Part shown: in pieces, positions 39,343 through 55,150 of the stretch
Position numbering within the stretch: the first letter of the stretch is position 1
Layout of the letters: each line of letters starts with the position of its first letter
Source of the DNA: a virus
Strand: one strand, 5' to 3'
Length of the DNA stretch: 64,000 nucleotides
Virus record (IMG/VR): IMGVR_UViG_3300042305_001773
Location: 124,001-188,000 of that record
Made by a program: the position numbers and the translations under genes
Notes under the pieces: generated by a model
What the model saw: only the letters and a program-made list of their open reading frames with translations
What the model was told of the DNA's origin: nothing
Database searches by the model: none

Positions 39343-39645
39343 CTAGAACGTCAACTGGACGACTTGCCCGCCCGCGTTGACATATACGACTCGAACCTTT
39401 TTAGCGTCCAGCAGAGATTTGAGTTGCATCTTTTTTTCGCTGCTCATGCCGGCAAGGCATGATTTAATCTGCGCCATTGCGCTGCGGCGTTTTTCTTGCC
39501 GTTTGTGTGCGCAGGCGCCGCAGCCGTTATTGGTCGTGCGAAACAATTCGCGCTTATTGTAAAAGCATGGAATCGACTCGGCGTACGACGGGTCGTTTAG
39601 TAAAGATATAATTGTGTTGTCTTCGAGCACGACCAGATCGCGCAT
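39343..39645 (-). CDS. hypothetical protein with Cys pairs, 100 aa
   Basis: Start at ATG 39645, preceded by GAGG; longer frame to 39729 overlaps the neighbour. 'FRTTNNGCGACAHKRQEKRR' has a C-x2-C pair and a basic patch. No family recognised. Confidence 0.5.
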   Translation of the reverse strand: MRDLVVLEDNTIISLLNDPSYAESIPCFYNKRELFRTTNNGCGACAHKRQEKRRSAMAQIKSCLAGMSSEKKMQLKSLLDAKKVRVVYVNAGGQVVQLTF

Positions 39646-39652
39646 GGCAACC

Positions 39653-40183
39653 TCACGGAGGCGGGGCTTGAACCGGCGGCGTACCGATCCACGTCTGTCC
39701 GCCCGGGAGCAGCGTGTCTGCGATATCAAGCGTTGTCTTGAGCCGCTGTACGTCTTCGGCTACATCTTCAATAAACGCTTTGACTTCAGCGCGCGAGCGC
39801 AGCAGCACGTCAACGTAGTTCAGTCGAAACCACGCCGGACGGTAATTCGGAAGCGGGTCGTCTTCCGGGTATTCCTCAAGGTCTGTTGGCGAGCATACGT
39901 GGTCAAACGCCCCGACCCGTTCTTCTGCTCCCGGTTTGAGGGGCAGCATTTGATAGGCGAATATTTTTGTCGGCATATCCACCGCGTCACTTGCTGTAAT
40001 GCGCACGCGAATGCCGTCTGTAGTTTCGTAGTTATACCGGCTGACCTGCCACGTTAATTTGACACGCCGAGGATTGCCCGGCGGAGGGGGCGGCGGATCA
40101 AGATCGGGGATATAGAAATTGAGCCCAAGCGTTTCCGGCAGCTCAATGATTCCCTCAATTGGATCTGGTTGGCAGTCTGGCAT
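39653..40183 (-). CDS. hypothetical protein, 176 aa
   Basis: Pro-rich, acidic N-terminus including a run of six Pro, then a beta-rich part ('RRVKLTWQVSRYNYETTDGIRVRITA') and a helical end. Near fibre genes, so a virion or fibre-assembly protein is plausible. No family recognised. Confidence 0.5.
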   Translation of the reverse strand: MPDCQPDPIEGIIELPETLGLNFYIPDLDPPPPPPGNPRRVKLTWQVSRYNYETTDGIRVRITASDAVDMPTKIFAYQMLPLKPGAEERVGAFDHVCSPTDLEEYPEDDPLPNYRPAWFRLNYVDVLLRSRAEVKAFIEDVAEDVQRLKTTLDIADTLLPGGQTWIGTPPVQAPPP

Positions 40184-40184
40184 G

Positions 40185-40463
40185 TTATTCTTGCTCCGGT
40201 AAAACGCGGGCGGTAATGTTAACAGGCCCCGGCGTTGTGGATCGCACGTACGCCAGCGCTAAGCCCTCGTCGTCGGTTGGTCCCGGTTGTGTTATCTGGG
40301 CGGTCGGTACATCGGCCACGATTTCTGTTTGCCGCCCTACGACGGGCCTGTTCCAGTGATCGCGCAAACGAATTTTGACAACCGCTGCTTTTAGGCCGTC
40401 CGCGAGCACCTGCGGTTTTGAGCCGTACAGGATTTTAGAGTTCTGCGGGCTTACATAGCTCAT
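40185..40463 (-). CDS. Ig-like (Big-1-type) domain protein, 92 aa
   Basis: Consists of a single beta-sandwich-like domain: 'ADGLKAAVVKIRLRDHWNRPVVGRQTEIVADV', 'PTDDEGLALAYVRSTTPGPVNITARV', matching the pattern of bacterial Ig-like group 1 domains. Such domains decorate phage virions and adhesins. First gene of the adhesin region. Confidence 0.65.
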   Translation of the reverse strand: MSYVSPQNSKILYGSKPQVLADGLKAAVVKIRLRDHWNRPVVGRQTEIVADVPTAQITQPGPTDDEGLALAYVRSTTPGPVNITARVLPEQE

Positions 40464-40828
40464 GGATACGAATACCTCTGCGGCGTCTCACCGTTTGGCG
40501 GCGCGTAATATATTGTAACCCCTGTTGTCTCAATACTCGGCGTCTTGGCGACAAATTGAATAAACTGCCGCATTGTTTCGCCGTCGCCGTCTTTGGATGT
40601 ATTTAGCGCTTCAATAAACGCCTGCACGCACGGCGACAATACGTTATTGTCCGCGCGACACCGACAGCCGCGTTCTTTTGCCGAGCGCTCAAATGACTCG
40701 TGGCATTCAGTAAATTTTGCTTTAAGCTCCTGCATCCCCGGCACGGCGTTAAAAAACTCGTCCTGCCGGCCAAACTGCATTATGTTATCTCGACTGATCG
40801 AGATCATGCGCGTAATGCGCTGCGTCAT
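40460..40828 (-). CDS. hypothetical protein, 122 aa
   Basis: Cys-containing helical N-terminal part ('CRCRADNNVLSPCVQAF') and a beta-like C-terminus. No family recognised. Start overlaps nothing; stop overlaps the Ig-like gene by 4 nt. Confidence 0.5.
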   Translation of the reverse strand: MTQRITRMISISRDNIMQFGRQDEFFNAVPGMQELKAKFTECHESFERSAKERGCRCRADNNVLSPCVQAFIEALNTSKDGDGETMRQFIQFVAKTPSIETTGVTIYYAPPNGETPQRYSYP

Positions 40829-40883
40829 AACTAGAGTCCTCGCGGGGTTATGGTCGCATTCTAATCAGGACGCAAAAATAGCG

Positions 40884-41783
40884 CTACGACTGCGCAGCGG
40901 CTTTGACAGCCGCGCGGAGGGTCGCGTTGGTTTGTAGTTCCGCAATAAGCTGAGTAAGCGTTAACTCGCCTTGCGGCCCTGTTGGCCCTGTAGCGCCCAT
41001 ATTGCCGCAGGGGCCGGTTGCACCCGCCTCTCCGACGCCTGTGGCTCCTGTCGCGCCACGCGGCCCTGACGGGCCTGTTATGCCGCGAGGGCCTGTGGCG
41101 CCCTGCGGACCCGTCGAGCCTGTGTCGCCTTTAGCGCCGCGGGTGCCAGCCGGCCCGGACTGCCCCTGTGGACCCTGTGCGCCTTGTGGGCCGGCCGTAC
41201 CTTGTGGGCCCATTAAACCCTGCGGCCCAATTAAGCCCTGCGGCCCCGGCGAGCCTTGCTGCCCGCGGTCTCCCTTTGGTCCGGTTGCCCCGCGTGGCCC
41301 GGTGGCTCCTGTGGCGCCCGTAGCGCCTGTAGAGCCGCGCGCGCCGTTTGTGCCGTTTATACCCGCCGGGCCAGTAGGGCCGGTGGCGCCTCTGGGACCG
41401 GTCGGGCCAGTGGGGCCGGTTGGCCCGGTTGGTCCCGTGGGGCCAGACGGACCGGTAGGGCCAGTAGCGCCAGTGGTTCCTTTTGGCCCGGTCGCGCCTG
41501 TTATGCCAGAAACGCCTGTCGAGCCGCGCGGACCTGTTGCGCCTATTTTGCCTGTCGGACCCGTTAAACCTGTCGGGCCTTTGTCGCCTTTGATTCCTTG
41601 CGCCCCCTGCGGTCCAGCGGGGCCTCTGGCGCCGGCGGGACCTTGCGGCCCAATAGGCCCGGGGTTTCCTTGCGGGCCTTGCGGTCCGGCAGGGCACACA
41701 CCGCAGCCACCGCCGCCCTGCGCCATTGTCGTACCGTCATACGGCACAAACTCGATTTCGTCGTTGTTGTCAGTGTCTGCCAT
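40884..41783 (-). CDS. collagen-like fibre protein, 299 aa
   Basis: N-terminal 25 residues acidic, then about 70 G-x-y triplets with G-P-T, G-A-T, G-P-Q and G-P-R units, ending in a short C-terminal helical piece ('[26 protein letters not shown]'). The triplet tract should form a trimeric collagen-like stalk. The end piece resembles the end of the 1505-aa protein, so it may be a shared trimerisation or attachment module. Likely a tail fibre or head decoration. Confidence 0.75.
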   Translation of the reverse strand: MADTDNNDEIEFVPYDGTTMAQGGGGCGVCPAGPQGPQGNPGPIGPQGPAGARGPAGPQGAQGIKGDKGPTGLTGPTGKIGATGPRGSTGVSGITGATGPKGTTGATGPTGPSGPTGPTGPTGPTGPTGPRGATGPTGPAGINGTNGARGSTGATGATGATGPRGATGPKGDRGQQGSPGPQGLIGPQGLMGPQGTAGPQGAQGPQGQSGPAGTRGAKGDTGSTGPQGATGPRGITGPSGPRGATGATGVGEAGATGPCGNMGATGPTGPQGELTLTQLIAELQTNATLRAAVKAAAQS

Positions 41784-41785
41784 GT

Positions 41786-47542
<5,757 letters not shown>

Positions 47543-47543
<1 letters not shown>

Positions 47544-48319
47544 TAGACAACACTCCTGCCGACAGTATCAACAACAATTGTCTCGCCGTCAGCGTAAATT
47601 CGCAACACAGCGTCGGCGACTGCTTGATTTGTTGCTGTAAACGTGAAATTACCAAAGTCGTCGGGACCGCAACCGTTGATTGTTTTTAGATATCGCTTGT
47701 TCGGAAAATCGTCGCTTTGTGGTTCGCAGAGGAACCGGCGAAACAGCGGCACGCCCACGATGTCGACACGAATGACGCCCGGCCCGTCTTGGCGCAGCAC
47801 AACACCCTGATCGCCGACTAACCAGATATCGCCGGTCAGGAATTGTTTTGTCTCAGGCCGCACGGCTCGAACGCCCGGCTCGTTTGCGGGAATAGAGACG
47901 CTGCTTACAAATTCTGTCTGATCGATTTCAAACGTATACGTGCCGGGGCCCCAGCCAGAAAAGCGCGCAAGCCCCGTAGTTGTCGAGAGCAGCATTCCGG
48001 CTGGGCGACCGTATTGATCCGCAAACAGCAGTACGCCGTCTGCCGGCGGACTCAGCGGATTGTACGATGCCGACACGCGTGTGCTCAGCTCTTCATCGCC
48101 TACGTTTATTGTGACGCTTTGTGGCGCCACGACGATCGAAGATATGTAAACACGTTGATACCCACCAATAATGAAAAACGACGCGTCAATAAACGTGTCT
48201 GGCGCGATTGAAATGTTTTCTGTAGTTTCGCTTTGCAGCCCGGCCGAGTCTGCAAACGGATACCGCGACGCTTCTTGCTCGTCGCGGAACTCTGGAAATA
48301 GAATTCGTGCGCCTGACAT
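47543..48319 (-). CDS. putative fibre/virion protein, 258 aa, R-x-Y-P family
   Basis: N-terminus 'DEQEASRYPFADSAG' and C-terminal 'YLKTINGCGPDDFGNFTFT' place it with the neighbouring family. Middle is beta-rich ('PSVTINVGDEELS', 'GWGPGTYTFEID'). Likely structural. Confidence 0.55.
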
Positions 48320-50049
48320 TATTGCACCACAAACTTGTTAAAAAACGTAGACGCTTGATTAGTAAATAAACCAATAGACCCGGTCACTTCGCCCGGGTTG
48401 TTGATACTGGTTGTGCCGCTCACCGGATGTGAGCCATTCAGCTCGGAGACGGAAAAAGAAACAGACAAGCTGCTTCCGTTCAACGACAGGCTTGCGTACA
48501 TCCGGTACCACATGTTTACTTTTGCGCTGTAATTGACTGACAACTCGTCGACGAATATGTCACCGTTGTACCGCAGTACACGCACCTTGCCGCGCGTCCC
48601 GTCGACGATGACGACAACATATCTTGTTACAACTTGCCCCAGTTCCAGCGTCTGCATGTAGTTCAACACAAGGCCGCCGTTTCTGGCTGCTCCGTTTGTG
48701 CCTAGTTTGAACTCGGTCATGATCGAGCGATTCAGCGCCCAGTCAGTTGCGCAGTTTTTAAGCACGGCGATATTCGTACCGCCGATGCCGATAGACAGAT
48801 ATGTGCCGTGATTTGTTAATGCCGCGCCAAGCTCCGGGTCAAACTCGCCCGGTGCGCAGTTTCCGCAAATCGGCGGGGCAAGTGTTTCTTGCGGCGAGAA
48901 CGAACCCGCTTTAGTAACAAAATACGCGTTCGGCTGACACGAGCCAAAATCAACGCAAAGCGGCAGCGGCATGCACGCGTAGTCAGGCGGATCTAGCGTC
49001 TCATCTACAACCAGATCAATTGCCGCTGTCGGATCTGGCCAGCAATATTCGTCAATTACGATATCTGTCTCGACGTAATTTGAACCATCCCATCGATACA
49101 CCTTATTGGTATCAAACGCTAAATACAGTCGTTCAAGTTCGCCCGCCGGTGGAAACGACGCTTGGTTTGCGTACACCGTAATGTTTTCGCCAGTGGGTTC
49201 GCAGCATAGGTCTTTAAACGCTTGCGGCGGTTTGGGTTTGTTAGCGTCACACACCGCGCCTAAACCAATGTCTGTCACTATGTCTGCGCCGCCGCAGTTT
49301 TCAAAGTTCACGGCGGTAAAACCGTCGAATACAATGTCGATATTTCCGTCGCAATCCGGCGCCACGCCGTTGATTGTTTCAATCGGTGTTTTGGGGCACG
49401 TGCCGCTTTCGGGTCGTTGCGCGCACGGCCCTAAGAACGTCGCAAGCGGGTTATAGTCGCCAGTAACAAGCGCGCTGTCTAGGCGAAAGACAATCGCCGG
49501 ATAATCGACAGCGTCGTATTGAATCGTTTCGTATTTTGCCGTAACGGGTGACGTACCAATAAGGTTCACTACCCCCTGTAGCGCCGTGCCAAGATTAATT
49601 TTGCCAATTGTGGGGATAGGTAGCGGGCGATACGGGCGCGCGTTTCTCGGTTGCACAAGTGTTTGTCGTGCTGCGCTGTATCGGCCGACAAATGGCGTAT
49701 CTACACCGGGGCCGAACACCACCCACCCAGAGACGCCAGACGTCATAGCGGTCACAGGATAATTTACGTATGGCGCGACAGGTTGCGGAACTGACACGGC
49801 GCACACGGTCTGCCCGCTTGAATCAATCTCTGTCGCCGCGCCGAATAAGATCGTGACAATACCGGCTGATACCGTCATCCCCTGAACGTATAAATACTCG
49901 CCCAGCGTTGAAGGAAAACGGATATGGCAATCAACGAGCACGTCTTCGCGAATAAACGCGCCACGGTCGTCGACGCCCGTTGAAATATCGTCAAGCGGGT
50001 ACCGTCGTGTGGACTGCAGGTTGTACCAGTTTTGATTGCGAATAGACAT
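48319..50049 (-). CDS. putative fibre protein with LamG-like C-terminal domain, 576 aa
   Basis: N-terminal 'NLQSTRRYPLDDIS' and central 'IETINGVAPDCDGNIDIVF' mark it as a member of the local family. The last 200 residues ('GGLVLNYMQTLELGQVVTRYVVVIVDGTRGKVRVLRYNG', 'MWYRMYASLSLNGSSLSVSFSVS', 'GSIGLFTNQASTFFNKFVV') look like a concanavalin-A/LamG-type sugar-binding or sandwich domain. A host-surface receptor role is likely. Confidence 0.6.
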   Translation of the reverse strand: MSIRNQNWYNLQSTRRYPLDDISTGVDDRGAFIREDVLVDCHIRFPSTLGEYLYVQGMTVSAGIVTILFGAATEIDSSGQTVCAVSVPQPVAPYVNYPVTAMTSGVSGWVVFGPGVDTPFVGRYSAARQTLVQPRNARPYRPLPIPTIGKINLGTALQGVVNLIGTSPVTAKYETIQYDAVDYPAIVFRLDSALVTGDYNPLATFLGPCAQRPESGTCPKTPIETINGVAPDCDGNIDIVFDGFTAVNFENCGGADIVTDIGLGAVCDANKPKPPQAFKDLCCEPTGENITVYANQASFPPAGELERLYLAFDTNKVYRWDGSNYVETDIVIDEYCWPDPTAAIDLVVDETLDPPDYACMPLPLCVDFGSCQPNAYFVTKAGSFSPQETLAPPICGNCAPGEFDPELGAALTNHGTYLSIGIGGTNIAVLKNCATDWALNRSIMTEFKLGTNGAARNGGLVLNYMQTLELGQVVTRYVVVIVDGTRGKVRVLRYNGDIFVDELSVNYSAKVNMWYRMYASLSLNGSSLSVSFSVSELNGSHPVSGTTSINNPGEVTGSIGLFTNQASTFFNKFVVQ

Positions 50050-50052
50050 GAT

Positions 50053-51663
50053 TTAACACGGCGCCTCTGTTTTACCTTCCGCGTTACAGTGCAGTGTTTG
50101 CACGGTTTCAGCTATAGCTGGTAATGGCGGCAGTCCGTCATCAAGGTTGTTACCGCAATTTGTCAAAATAGGTTGCGCGCTGCTGAGATATGTTCCAGTA
50201 AGCGTGCCGGTGATCACATACGGTCCGCGGGCGCGGGTGTACTCCGCGGCTGGGTTAGTCGGGTCGTACTGATTGAATTTAACCCGAAACTGCACGTACG
50301 CCGAATCACCGGGTTTGATTTGCGGAAACACAGCTGAATACTGGAAACCGCCACCAGTAACGTTGATACCGACGGCCGAGCCGCGAATGCCCGGCGCGTA
50401 CATGGCTGTATACCCGCATTCTAGTTCCGGGCGTACGGCAACCGATGTTTGCGTTTCCGGGTCGGCTGGCACGAGGTCGCCGCTGACTGAAAGGTTTACA
50501 GTCAGGCGTGTCGGCTCGGCGCACGTTTCGCACGGGTTGCAAAGCATCATCACGATATCTAAATACGAGCAACGCTGCGGCACCATAAACAAGCGTAGCG
50601 GGCGCTGTACGCTGCACGACCGTTGATCTAACCAGCGCGCGATGTTGTTCTCGTGCTCTGTGCGCACATTTTCGGCACGCTGCCCGATCAGCTTGTATCG
50701 GTAACTTGTCTCATTCATGTACTGCGCAGTATTTGCATAGTCGTCGCAACCGCAGCACGGAACGCAGTCTGCGCCGACTTGTTGATGCGCCGTCGTAGAC
50801 GGGTTTACCGGGTGCGGCGTCGCGACGCCAACGGTAACGGGGCGTCGAACCCAGAGGCAGTCCGTCGCGCCGAGCCTGAAATCTCCATCTGCGCCAGTCA
50901 CGCCGTTAATCTTTGTGATAGGTACTGCAACGCCACCGGGACAATTGCTGTAGCGCCCCAATCCCGTACCAGCCACCGCGCTAAAATTAACACTCGTAAT
51001 GTTGCGAAAGTTTTTTGTGGCTGGCGGTGTAGTGGTAATTTCTGTGTTGTATCCGTTGTTGAATGTGAACGCGCCGGTATACCGCGGCGAAGTAGTTTGT
51101 CCGTTGCGAACACGCAACGACAATAACCGGCGCGGCATTTTGTATACCGCACGCTCGTCGAGCCGGGCGTTTATAGGCGTCAAAAATTTGTCGTAGTTTC
51201 TGCGCGTATCGTCGTCGGTTTCGCCGTTGTCGTCGTCTGGCCACGTTGTGTAAACAACAAGCCGGCACACCGCCCGCGCCGTTTTCCACTCGTAGATGCG
51301 ATAATCGCCGCTCCACGGTTGGCTGTTAAACGTAGTTCCTGCTGACGTCGTATCGATGATTACGCGGTCGTTTTCGTCGACAATGACGATATCGGCTGCG
51401 TGGGTCGGTGTCGGAAAACCAGCGGGCGGTGCGTTCTCTATGCAACCAATTCCGTATAAATGTTTAATCCGTAGCGGGTGGGCCGCGGGCACAATTGCAG
51501 TGTCGTACTCTCCGTCGTCGTCATAGGCGAGATGCAAGTCGGCTATCAAATAGCGGATATCGGCCGACGGCGCTACGAGCGGATAGTCCAACCCACTTTG
51601 TGGCTGGACGACACCGATACCCGCGCGGCCGTATTTTGATGTTTGAAAGTCGGGGCATGTCAT
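50053..51663 (-). CDS. putative fibre protein, 536 aa
   Basis: Beta-rich, many Cys in pairs ('CVPCCGCDDY', 'CNPCETCAEP'), and 'ITKINGVTGADGDFRLGATDC' sharing the local I-N-G-V...G-x-F phrase. No R-x-Y-P N-terminus. Probably a receptor-binding or shaft protein; no enzyme motif recognised. Confidence 0.5.
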   Translation of the reverse strand: MTCPDFQTSKYGRAGIGVVQPQSGLDYPLVAPSADIRYLIADLHLAYDDDGEYDTAIVPAAHPLRIKHLYGIGCIENAPPAGFPTPTHAADIVIVDENDRVIIDTTSAGTTFNSQPWSGDYRIYEWKTARAVCRLVVYTTWPDDDNGETDDDTRRNYDKFLTPINARLDERAVYKMPRRLLSLRVRNGQTTSPRYTGAFTFNNGYNTEITTTPPATKNFRNITSVNFSAVAGTGLGRYSNCPGGVAVPITKINGVTGADGDFRLGATDCLWVRRPVTVGVATPHPVNPSTTAHQQVGADCVPCCGCDDYANTAQYMNETSYRYKLIGQRAENVRTEHENNIARWLDQRSCSVQRPLRLFMVPQRCSYLDIVMMLCNPCETCAEPTRLTVNLSVSGDLVPADPETQTSVAVRPELECGYTAMYAPGIRGSAVGINVTGGGFQYSAVFPQIKPGDSAYVQFRVKFNQYDPTNPAAEYTRARGPYVITGTLTGTYLSSAQPILTNCGNNLDDGLPPLPAIAETVQTLHCNAEGKTEAPC

Positions 51664-51666
51664 GTG

Positions 51667-52611
51667 TCACCCCGACGCTGAGCAGCCCGAGTCGCCGAGC
51701 TGGCTCCCCAGTACGACCAGACTCATCTGTGTTACTTCAGAACCGAGCCGCGTAATAAAGTTTTGCAACGTTGTCACGCCGTCGCCAAACCGGTTGATTT
51801 GATTGACAATAGCGTCCAGCTCCGTGCAGCCGCAGCAAGGTTGCGCGCACGTGTCAGAAAACTTTAAACCGTTGCTCATCGGCGTGATTTGAATGCAATC
51901 GTCTGGAGCAAGAATAAAATTACCGTCTGTGCTGCACACGCCGTTGATACACCGAATACACGATCCAATTTCTGGTGTTTCGCAGTAGCACTCTTCGTTT
52001 AAGTTTGTACCCGAGATCGCGTCAAAAACGATTTCAGTTTCCGTGGCAAATGACACAGCGGTGATGCGCACGTTGTTTCCAGCGACAAGCGTTACGTCGC
52101 CGTAAATAGGCGCGCTCATTTCGCCGTTGTTTGATATGCGCAGCCGCGTGACCGCGCGCAGCATCGGGCGGATCGTATCCGGCTCTAGCTCGCCGGCTGC
52201 AAATGTAAACTCGTACAAACCCGGCGGCATTTGATCAATCTCATCAAGCGTGCCGAGTACGACCCGCCCGACACAGTCATCAAAATCGTCTAAGCCGCCG
52301 AGCGCGTACGACCGATTAGGCTGGTAATTACTTCGGACAATGTTCGCCGCCGCCACGTCAACAGCTGTGCCGTTGTTGTCGTATCCGATAGTGATATTGA
52401 AACCGGTCGGGGCTATTAACAGGCTTTTGATAAAAAAACGATTGGGAGCAAACGCCAGCCCGGAATGAATTGGCAGATACAGCGCGACGATAAAACTATC
52501 GGGCAGTCTGACCGTGCCAGTCGGGTCTGTTTTGGTGGCGCGCTCGGTTAGCGGGTACGACCGCTGCGAGTTGTGATTGAGCCACTGTAGATTCCAGTTT
52601 CCAATCGGCAT
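51667..52611 (-). CDS. putative fibre protein, 314 aa, R-x-Y-P family
   Basis: Starts 'NWNLQWLNHNSQRSYPLTERATKTD', the clearest example of the shared N-terminus, and has 'RCINGVCSTDGNFIL' and a C-terminal helical part. Beta-rich middle with Cys pairs. Likely a virion assembly or adhesin component. Confidence 0.55.
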   Translation of the reverse strand: MPIGNWNLQWLNHNSQRSYPLTERATKTDPTGTVRLPDSFIVALYLPIHSGLAFAPNRFFIKSLLIAPTGFNITIGYDNNGTAVDVAAANIVRSNYQPNRSYALGGLDDFDDCVGRVVLGTLDEIDQMPPGLYEFTFAAGELEPDTIRPMLRAVTRLRISNNGEMSAPIYGDVTLVAGNNVRITAVSFATETEIVFDAISGTNLNEECYCETPEIGSCIRCINGVCSTDGNFILAPDDCIQITPMSNGLKFSDTCAQPCCGCTELDAIVNQINRFGDGVTTLQNFITRLGSEVTQMSLVVLGSQLGDSGCSASG

Positions 52612-52624
52612 GGTGGCTCACCTG

Positions 52625-54484
52625 TTATGTCGCGCTATAGATGATACCCGTAACGCGCAATACGCCGATTTCGCCGTAGGCGTTGTCCTCGGTGCGGCCG
52701 ATGGTGACCAACACGGTGTCGCCCTGTTCTACGTTAAACGGCGCGCTATCGCGCGTGATAACATGATTCATAAACAAATCCGCGCCAGAATTAAATGTGA
52801 GCGAATTGTCTGTTGTTATCAGCGGCTCACCTTCGGTAGACGTCAACGCAGGGGCCGGTAAAATACGTTGAGTCATATACAGCGACGGCATTACTTTTTT
52901 ACTGTTATTTGGTCCGCTGTCGCGCCCAAACAACTGCACGCGAATTTTCATTTGCAGATTATCGCCGAGATTGCTGCCGGGCACATTAAACCGCAAGCGC
53001 AGCAACGACGCCTGATCACCCGGAAAACCGAGATAGGGAATGTCCATATACAGCCGCTCAACGGCATCGCTCAGCCGAATGATCTGCGGCGAAATCTCGC
53101 GTTCGACTAGCTGATCCGTGTAATCTATTTTTAGAATCCCTTGGTGCAGCGTGATCGGCGTTGTTATTCCGTCAAGGTTGAACTGCGCTTTTTCTTGCTC
53201 TGTTAACGCGCGCGGGTTTGCACGTGAACCTGTAATAGCAATCTGATTTGACAGCGTAAACGCACCCTCAGCGATCCAGCCGCGCGTTAACTGGTGCCGG
53301 TTGATTACGCCCTTAAGCGCCTGCCCGCCGGCCGTATCGGCGGCTGCAATTTGCAAATCTAAGTTGAGTTGCAGGTCGCCAGTCGACGCCGGATCATCTG
53401 CGCAGTTCGAAATAGCAATTGGGCTTGTAACTGTTGCGGCAGCGGGGGTAACCACCGTCTCGGGTGTTGTTCCGTCGACGTCTTTTACGAGGCTTGTGAC
53501 GACGTTACGATCATTGCCTGTGAGCATTCGGAGATACACCACAGATACGCGCATATGCTCGTAGCGCGGGCATTCAGCTGTTTCTTCTGGGTGCTCCGTA
53601 GGTGGTGTAAACGGTACGTCATCTTCGCAATCGCTCATCCACCAAATGCCGTTGGTGTCACAAATCGCAAGGCCGGTCGAACCAAGCGGGATCTCGGTCG
53701 CGCCGACGTGATTCACGCCTTTGTCCCACAGCATGGCGACAGACTGAATCGGGAGCGGCGGCCAGACGTTTGAAAGCGCCGGATGCTGACTCAGGTTGTA
53801 ACCAAACACGGCGCCATTCGGCGCTTTGCCGTTAAAGCTCGCGTGGTTTGCCGGCAACCAGCCCGGGTCGTTTGCCGTTGCGGCTTGCAGTGTTACAAGA
53901 TCAAAACGATAGTGCGTGTGGTCGTCAATGAAGTCCCGAATGTGCGGCATGACAACGACGCGCGGTACAGTCGTGCAACTGTCTTTCGGCCCTTGCACGT
54001 GGCATACACTGACAGTTACAGCCGGGCGCTGCTTTACGAGTTTGCCAGCTTCAGCGGCCGACAGGTAATAGCGGCCCGGCGTGATTGCGCCGTCAATAGC
54101 GTTGGCTAATTCGGGGATATCGACAATCCCGCGCAGCACGATATCGCCAAGTGTTTCGGAGCGTTTGCGTACGCAGATACCGACGCAATCCGACGACGGT
54201 TGCACGACAAGCGTTTGAGTGTTGGCGTCTGGCTCGACAGCTGCCATTGCCCGCTCATACCGATGCTCGGCCCAGTTCCAGTAAACTGGCTGCCCGGGTA
54301 GTACGGAGCTACAGATAGTCGCGTTGCTATCGACTAGTACCTTGCCAAGCTCAGCCGCGTCGAGGCGATCTTTGAGGTAATCCGTGCGGTCTTCAAGCGT
54401 ACGGTCTGGGCGCGAAACTACGCCAGCCTGTACGGGCTCACCCGGATTAACGTGTTTGATGTTGTGCAGCCAGTTCCCGGACAT
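52625..54484 (-). CDS. baseplate/fibre-attachment-like protein, 619 aa
   Basis: N-terminus 'NWLHNIKHVNPGEPVQAGVVSRPDRTLEDRTDYLKDRLDAAELG' is of the type found at the start of phage tail proteins that dock fibres to the baseplate. The rest is beta-rich, with several domains and 'HTHYRFDLVTLQAA' in the middle. Sits between fibre genes and baseplate genes in the expected order. Confidence 0.6.
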   Translation of the reverse strand: MSGNWLHNIKHVNPGEPVQAGVVSRPDRTLEDRTDYLKDRLDAAELGKVLVDSNATICSSVLPGQPVYWNWAEHRYERAMAAVEPDANTQTLVVQPSSDCVGICVRKRSETLGDIVLRGIVDIPELANAIDGAITPGRYYLSAAEAGKLVKQRPAVTVSVCHVQGPKDSCTTVPRVVVMPHIRDFIDDHTHYRFDLVTLQAATANDPGWLPANHASFNGKAPNGAVFGYNLSQHPALSNVWPPLPIQSVAMLWDKGVNHVGATEIPLGSTGLAICDTNGIWWMSDCEDDVPFTPPTEHPEETAECPRYEHMRVSVVYLRMLTGNDRNVVTSLVKDVDGTTPETVVTPAAATVTSPIAISNCADDPASTGDLQLNLDLQIAAADTAGGQALKGVINRHQLTRGWIAEGAFTLSNQIAITGSRANPRALTEQEKAQFNLDGITTPITLHQGILKIDYTDQLVEREISPQIIRLSDAVERLYMDIPYLGFPGDQASLLRLRFNVPGSNLGDNLQMKIRVQLFGRDSGPNNSKKVMPSLYMTQRILPAPALTSTEGEPLITTDNSLTFNSGADLFMNHVITRDSAPFNVEQGDTVLVTIGRTEDNAYGEIGVLRVTGIIYSAT

Positions 54485-54508
54485 CCTTGTCCTCCGGCAG
54501 TTAGTTGA

Positions 54509-55141
54509 TTACAAGAACGCGACATCCCAAGTGATGCCGATTTGCGATGACGCTTCCTTGGTCACCTGATTTCCGCCGCTAAAAACTGTTCGCGCAAACA
54601 CGACGTCTTTTGATCGATCGCTTAACACCGGCGCGGCTATGAGAGCGGCGGCGTACACGCGGCTGTTGTTTGCGCTGTTAAACTGCCGCTCTTCACCTTC
54701 GTACACAACGCGCGCTTCGGAGGTCTGCGCAAAGAACGTGAGCTGATTGCCAGATTGATTAACGGGTAGGTTGGCGTCGTAACCGGCCGACACGCTTAAG
54801 GCTGGTTCAATGCTCAGCGGGACGCGAATAAAATTGCGCGTCTGAGAGTCGACTAGCGAGTTGTAGTACGTGATATCTACGTTACGGCCGAAGCTGGGTG
54901 TCGAGACAGTCAGCTCGGGATCGATGTTTTCGTACTCGATGTACATAGCCGAAATGTGATAATCCAGCCGGTCAGGCTGCCGACGATAGCCCAGCTGTTT
55001 GGCAGCGATAAACCCCCAGCCGTATTGGATCTGGTTTGCTTGCGAGAACAACGGCAGCTTTAGGCCGGTCTTCTCGTCAATGCGCCACACCGACACGTGT
55101 CCGCGTACGCCAAAAGCGGGGGTAATGTTATCGGCAGCCAT
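54509..55141 (-). CDS. putative tail/baseplate protein, 210 aa
   Basis: Beta-rich; 'GVRGHVSVWRIDEKTGLKLPLFSQANQIQYGWGFIAAKQLG' and 'YHISAMYIEYEN' appear in phage structural proteins near the baseplate. No recognised enzymatic motif. Confidence 0.55.
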   Translation of the reverse strand: MAADNITPAFGVRGHVSVWRIDEKTGLKLPLFSQANQIQYGWGFIAAKQLGYRRQPDRLDYHISAMYIEYENIDPELTVSTPSFGRNVDITYYNSLVDSQTRNFIRVPLSIEPALSVSAGYDANLPVNQSGNQLTFFAQTSEARVVYEGEERQFNSANNSRVYAAALIAAPVLSDRSKDVVFARTVFSGGNQVTKEASSQIGITWDVAFL

Positions 55142-55150
55142 GTGTTGTCC